DNA of 36,157 bases, taken from assembly GCA_023388955.1 (NCBI GenBank), contig JAEWFH010000160.1:1-36157 (forward strand), in the 5' to 3' direction. Of this stretch, positions 33,325 to 36,157 are shown piece by piece; the first letter of the stretch is position 1; every line of letters starts with the position of its first letter. A model generated the notes under the pieces. That model saw only the letters and a list, made by a program, of their open reading frames with translations, did not search any database and was not told the origin of the DNA. The translations under genes and the position numbers were made by a program. Source of the DNA: Pseudomonadota bacterium (GTDB taxonomy: Bacteria > Pseudomonadota > Gammaproteobacteria > Xanthomonadales > Xanthomonadaceae).

Positions 33325-35013
33325 GTGATCATCGACTACAGGGGTGGTGAGGCTCCGCGGCAGTTCGAGGGAGACGTGTGCATCCTCGGTGCCGGCATCG
33401 CGGGATTGACGATTGCACGGACCTTCATCGGACGGTCGCAGACGGTCTGGGTGATCGAGTCGGGCGGGCTACGGTCCAGCCAGCGCAACCAGGCGCTCTA
33501 CGAAGGAGCCAACATCGGCGAACCGGGCATTGATCCGGCTGCCTGCCGGTTACGCACCTTCGGCGGCTCCTGCAACCTGTGGGGCGGCGGTTGCGTGCCG
33601 CTGGACTCCACCCACCACCGAAGCTGGGTGCCACACAGCGGATGGCCGCTGTCACGGGACACGCTGGAACCGTACTACCTGCGCGCGGGCGCACTGCTGG
33701 GCCTCGGATCGCTTCCGCTGGGCGATACCGGCTTCCTGGCGCCGCCACCACATCCGCCGCTGCAGTTCGATCCCTCGCTGCTGCGCAACCAGCTCTGCGC
33801 CGCCAGTCCGCTCCTGCCCGGCGACCTCCGCGGGCTGTTCGGCGCCGCCCCCAATGTCCACGTCCTGCTCAACGCCAACGTACTCGAGCTTGAGGCCGCG
33901 GACAGCGGGGCGTCGGTACGCTGCGCGCGCATCGCAAGCCTGGAGCGGAAGGAAGGCAAGGTCCGGGCACGCCGGTTCGTGCTGGCCTGCGGCGGGATCG
34001 AAAATGCAAGGCTGCTGCTGTTGTCCGATTCGGTGGTACCCCATGGCCTTGGCAACGCACGGGGACTGGTGGGCCGCTACTTCATGGACCACCCAAGCGG
34101 CCGGATCGGTACCATCGAGACGGCCACTCCGGAAGCGCTGACCACGCCTTACACCCGCACGGCCGCGCCACCTGGAGGCGTGACCGTCCGGCCGGAAATC
34201 ACGCTGTCGGAAGCCGCCCAGCAACGCCACGGTCTCCTCAGCGCCCGCGTGCGCCCTTTCCCCGTCGAAGCCCCGGTGCCCGGCGGACTGCAGGCGCTGA
34301 GGCAGTTCCGCAGCCGGCTCGCCGACCGGCACCTCGATGCGGCGGAGCTGCTGCATCGAAACATCTGCCGGCGCCACAACGGCGAGCCGTGCGCCTCGCC
34401 CGGCGACCCGGGGAGCCTCGCTCCCCTCGCACTACGGACCCTGCTCGGGGCCGGCGACCTGACGCAGGCCGCGGTACGCAGGTTGAGCGGACGCACTACG
34501 GTTCCCACCGTCCGCGTCGATCTGATTGGATATTTCGAACAGGCCCCCAACCCCGACAGCCGCATCGTACTGGGCGAAGAACGCGACGAAACCGGCCAGC
34601 GCAAGGTGTGCGTGGACTGGCGCCTGACCGACCTGGACCGGCATACCCACAGGACCGCGGCGATCGTGTTCGGTGAAGAGCTGGCACGCGCCTGCAATGG
34701 GCGCTTCTTCCCGGACCCCCCGCTTCTGGAATCCGAAGGACATCTCCAGGTGGCAGGATCCTCGCACCACCTGGGCACGACCCGGATGGGCACCGACGCT
34801 GCGCAGGGCGTGGTGGATGTCGACTGCCGCGTGCATGGAGTGGACAACCTGTACTGCGCCGGCAGCTCGGTCTTCCCCACCGGTGGCTGGGCGTTCCCGA
34901 CGTTCGCGATCGTGGCGCTGGCCACGCGCCTGGCGGATCATCTCCAGCGCCAGAGCGACAGCGCCGCTTCCGCGGGCCAGGAAAGCAAAAGGGCCAACGA
35001 GCGGACTCGTTGA
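33325..35013 (+). CDS. GMC family FAD-dependent oxidoreductase
   Basis: 562 aa glucose-methanol-choline-type oxidoreductase. The FAD Rossmann motif is CILGAGIAGLTIARTF. RTFGGSCNLWGGGCVPL follows, then FVLACGGIENARLLLLSDS. The C-terminal part carries SSHHLGTTRMG and the FAD-closing VDNLYCAGSSVFPTGG motif. It probably oxidises an alcohol group of a sugar or lipid; no signal peptide is seen, so it is likely cytoplasmic. The start GTG 33325 (VIIDYRGGEAPRQFEGD) lies just before the FAD motif; the frame upstream to 33235 looks like non-coding leader. The last codons overlap the terminator at 34989-35018. Confidence 0.88.
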   Translation: MIIDYRGGEAPRQFEGDVCILGAGIAGLTIARTFIGRSQTVWVIESGGLRSSQRNQALYEGANIGEPGIDPAACRLRTFGGSCNLWGGGCVPLDSTHHRSWVPHSGWPLSRDTLEPYYLRAGALLGLGSLPLGDTGFLAPPPHPPLQFDPSLLRNQLCAASPLLPGDLRGLFGAAPNVHVLLNANVLELEAADSGASVRCARIASLERKEGKVRARRFVLACGGIENARLLLLSDSVVPHGLGNARGLVGRYFMDHPSGRIGTIETATPEALTTPYTRTAAPPGGVTVRPEITLSEAAQQRHGLLSARVRPFPVEAPVPGGLQALRQFRSRLADRHLDAAELLHRNICRRHNGEPCASPGDPGSLAPLALRTLLGAGDLTQAAVRRLSGRTTVPTVRVDLIGYFEQAPNPDSRIVLGEERDETGQRKVCVDWRLTDLDRHTHRTAAIVFGEELARACNGRFFPDPPLLESEGHLQVAGSSHHLGTTRMGTDAAQGVVDVDCRVHGVDNLYCAGSSVFPTGGWAFPTFAIVALATRLADHLQRQSDSAASAGQESKRANERTR

Positions 35014-35018
35014 CCCTT
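34989..35018 (-). terminator. Intrinsic terminator (tRNA-Arg side)
   Basis: A 13-bp stem is formed by AAGGGCCAACGAG (34989-35001) and CTCGTTGACCCTT (35006-35018), with one G-U pair and a CGGA loop. On the minus strand it is followed by a T-rich TTTTGCTTTC. It fits as the original terminator of the minus-strand tRNA-Arg gene whose 3' half lies directly upstream. It also overlaps the last codons of the GMC gene. Confidence 0.75.
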
Positions 35019-35027
35019 GTGCTTGTA

Positions 35028-35072
35028 TGGCGCGCCCGGAAGGATTCGAACCTCCGACCCCCAAGTTCGTAG
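35028..35072 (-). other. tRNA-Arg(ACG) 3'-half: integration attachment site
   Basis: On the minus strand the 45 nt read as a tRNA 3' half: anticodon loop CTACGAA (anticodon ACG, Arg), 3' anticodon stem CTTGG, variable loop GGGTC, T-arm GGAGG-TTCGAAT-CCTTC, acceptor CGGGCGC, discriminator G and CCA. The D-arm and 5' half are absent; the sequence beyond 35072 is unrelated. This is the usual footprint of a tyrosine-recombinase element that inserted into a tRNA gene. The intact copy should lie at the far end of the element, past the window. It is not a functional tRNA gene. Confidence 0.82.
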
Positions 35073-35088
35073 TCGGCGCTTGGGGGTC
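35056..35088. repeat. 10-bp inverted repeat at the attachment junction
   Basis: GACCCCCAAG (35056-35065), part of the tRNA half, is the exact complement of CTTGGGGGTC (35079-35088), which lies on the element side. The 13-nt loop contains the anticodon-loop sequence. The palindrome is centred on the junction, as expected for a recombinase core site. Confidence 0.6.
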
Positions 35089-35105
35089 GGCGCAGGCCGG
35101 TGGCA

Positions 35106-35209
35106 ATCGGTGCCAGACGGCAAGAAGCGGCATGTCATTGATTCCAATGACATTTCAGGAAGCACATTTGAGACCGGATCGTGCCGGTTTTTGCCGTCTC
35201 CGCACCGAT
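35106..35209. repeat. Nested inverted repeats inside the island end
   Basis: An outer pair (35106-35123 with 35191-35209) matches over 8 plus 9 bp with one interruption. It encloses a perfect 9-bp hairpin, ATGTCATTG (35132-35140) and CAATGACAT (35145-35153), with an ATTC loop. The AT content of the inner part is higher than the neighbours. It could be an arm site for integrase or excisionase, or the end of a deleted gene. Confidence 0.6.
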
Positions 35210-35210
35210 G

Positions 35211-35266
35211 GGCACGGGAAGGGCACGGGAGATGGCACGGAAGTGACCTCCAAGTGTGAGGCACGG
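35211..35266 (+). repeat. Four short direct repeats GGCACGG
   Basis: GGCACGG occurs at 35211, 35222, 35234 and 35260; the first two lie inside a 10-bp GGGCACGGGA. The first three are spaced 11-12 bp, about one helical turn, which suits protein-binding sites such as integrase arm sites. A 10-bp inverted pair (35245-35254 with 35286-35295) follows, next to the toxin gene stop. No gene is seen in 35014-35308. Confidence 0.5.
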
Positions 35267-35308
35267 GCCTCCACCTGGACTACTGCTTGGAGGTCGAAAA
35301 CGGGCTCC

Positions 35309-36157
35309 TCACCTGGCCGCCGACGTCCTCGCGGCGCTCAGCAGCGGCGCGACGAACAGGGCCAGTTCCGCAACAACGGCATCAAGGTCCGGGGCGGTCA
35401 AGCGGTTCCTGGAGAGGAACGCCTTCCACTGCGCCTGCTTGCCACGATCCAACCCGAAGGCCTCGGACAGCCCCATCGGCAGTTGCTCCGGGACAGGCGT
35501 TCCGCGCCTGGCGAATGTAGCCCGGATGGCCTGCCCCAACACCCGAGGCTCCATTCTCTCCTCCCGAGCCAGCCCGAGCAGGTCGAAATAGTCCTTCATC
35601 CGACTGTTGACCATGCCCAGCACCACCATGGCCTCGAGCTTCGAGGCAAACACCGTCTCGCGGGGATAGACCCTCATCCGCGGCGCAGGCATGTCCTGCA
35701 GCAGCGTCGGCATCTCGATCTCCTCCGGGCCTGGCGTCACCGCGTCACCGAAACCGATATCCCACTGCACGAGGCACGCGGCAGTACCCAACCTGCTCCG
35801 GAGCGCAACGCGCAGCCCGTGATACCTGGCCTCCTCGCGGATGTCCGTGACGCCAAGGCTTCCGTGATCAAACTCGAGGCCGTCATCCAGCTCCAGTGCC
35901 AGCAGATTCCGGACCACATCGAGTATGGCCTCCGCATCCGGAGACCAGCCGGCTGCGAGAAAGTCCGCATCGCGGGTGGGCCGATGCGGCGTGTCGAACC
36001 ATGCGGCGAGCAGCATTGCGCCCTTCAGCACGAAGCGCTCGCGATGCTGTGAGATCGACAGGCGATACATCAGGCGCTCCACCGCGTAGCGGTCGAGGAC
36101 AAACTGGAAGTCTTCGCCCTTGGTCTTGGCGTGGTTCAGCAGCCGCTGCCGACATGA
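35309..36157 (-). CDS. AbiEii/AbiGii-type nucleotidyltransferase toxin, 5' end beyond window
   Basis: At least 283 aa, open to the window edge. It resembles AbiEii toxins of type IV toxin-antitoxin and abortive-infection systems. RQRLLNHAKTKGEDFQFVLDRYA near the edge and RLMYRLSISQHRERFVLKGAML are family-like. PTRDADF has the paired aspartates of the nucleotidyltransferase site. DYFDLLGLAR and the C-terminal helical part are also typical. The open frame at the edge encodes recognisable family sequence, so the internal GTG at 36082 is not the true start. The antitoxin (AbiEi, transcription-regulator-like) is expected just upstream, outside the window. It is the first gene of the putative island. 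Confidence 0.85.
   Translation of the reverse strand, partial: SCRQRLLNHAKTKGEDFQFVLDRYAVERLMYRLSISQHRERFVLKGAMLLAAWFDTPHRPTRDADFLAAGWSPDAEAILDVVRNLLALELDDGLEFDHGSLGVTDIREEARYHGLRVALRSRLGTAACLVQWDIGFGDAVTPGPEEIEMPTLLQDMPAPRMRVYPRETVFASKLEAMVVLGMVNSRMKDYFDLLGLAREERMEPRVLGQAIRATFARRGTPVPEQLPMGLSEAFGLDRGKQAQWKAFLSRNRLTAPDLDAVVAELALFVAPLLSAARTSAAR

Noticed and set aside
35028..35120. Intact tRNA-Arg or a tRNA interrupted by an intron
   Set aside because: Only the 3' half is found. No D-arm or matching 5' acceptor strand (GCGCCCG) is present in the element side of the window.
34938..35264. Minus-strand ORF of 108 codons across the tRNA half
   Set aside because: It reads through tRNA and terminator sequence, a known source of false genes.

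Overview
High-GC bacterial chromosome, most likely a gammaproteobacterium of the Lysobacteraceae/Xanthomonadaceae (Luteimonas/Lysobacter-like). This rests on the very high GC, dense overlapping genes, GTG/TTG starts, a GTAGGAGC-type intergenic repeat, and the gene content. It is an inference; no 16S or other marker gene is present.

Layout. 1-349 has no convincing gene but holds two abutting hexanucleotide arrays, a terminator-like hairpin and a perfect 26-bp inverted repeat. 350-3922 carries housekeeping genes: a SulP anion transporter (-), thiD (+) and galE (-). From 4113 to about 35013 the window is one large exopolysaccharide (EPS) locus made of alternating, tightly packed operons. (1) 4113-8404 (+): outer-membrane export lipoprotein, Wzz-type chain-length protein, a CpsD/BY-kinase-like ATPase with a degenerate Walker A, and an outer-membrane beta-barrel. 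(2) 16914 down to 8398 (-): NodB-type deacetylase, Wzy polymerase/ligase, Wzx flippase, CapK/PaaK-like adenylating enzyme, GT4, an atypical deacetylase-like membrane protein, and GT2. (3) 17077-23130 (+): NodS-like methyltransferase, two glycosyltransferases, an asparagine-synthase-type amidotransferase and a second methyltransferase. (4) 24242-23058 (-): a PQQ-type sugar dehydrogenase lipoprotein. (5) 24416-28227 (+): acyl carrier protein, acyl-activating ligase, NAD-synthase-like enzyme and GNAT acyltransferase, closely packed or overlapping. (6) 28152-29261 (-) a second NodB-type deacetylase and 29260-30201 (+) a GT2, whose start codons overlap. (7) 31617-30223 (-) the initiating polyprenyl-phosphate sugar transferase, 33170-31686 (-) a secreted beta-helix protein, and 33325-35013 (+) a GMC oxidoreductase.

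How it fits together (inference). The initiating transferase loads the first sugar on undecaprenyl phosphate and the glycosyltransferases extend it. Wzx flips the unit and Wzy polymerises it. Wzz, the BY-kinase-like ATPase, the export lipoprotein and the barrel control length and export. Deacetylases, methyltransferases, the amidotransferase, and the ACP/ligase/NadE-like/GNAT module would decorate the glycan. Many of these families resemble those I know from exosortase A (XrtA/EpsH) clusters, yet no exosortase and no PEP-CTERM tail are visible here.

Right edge. A 45-nt copy of the 3' half of tRNA-Arg(ACG) and its terminator mark an integration site. Beyond it lie palindromes and short direct repeats, then an AbiEii-type nucleotidyltransferase toxin cut by the window end. 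This looks like the left border of a genomic island that continues past 36157.
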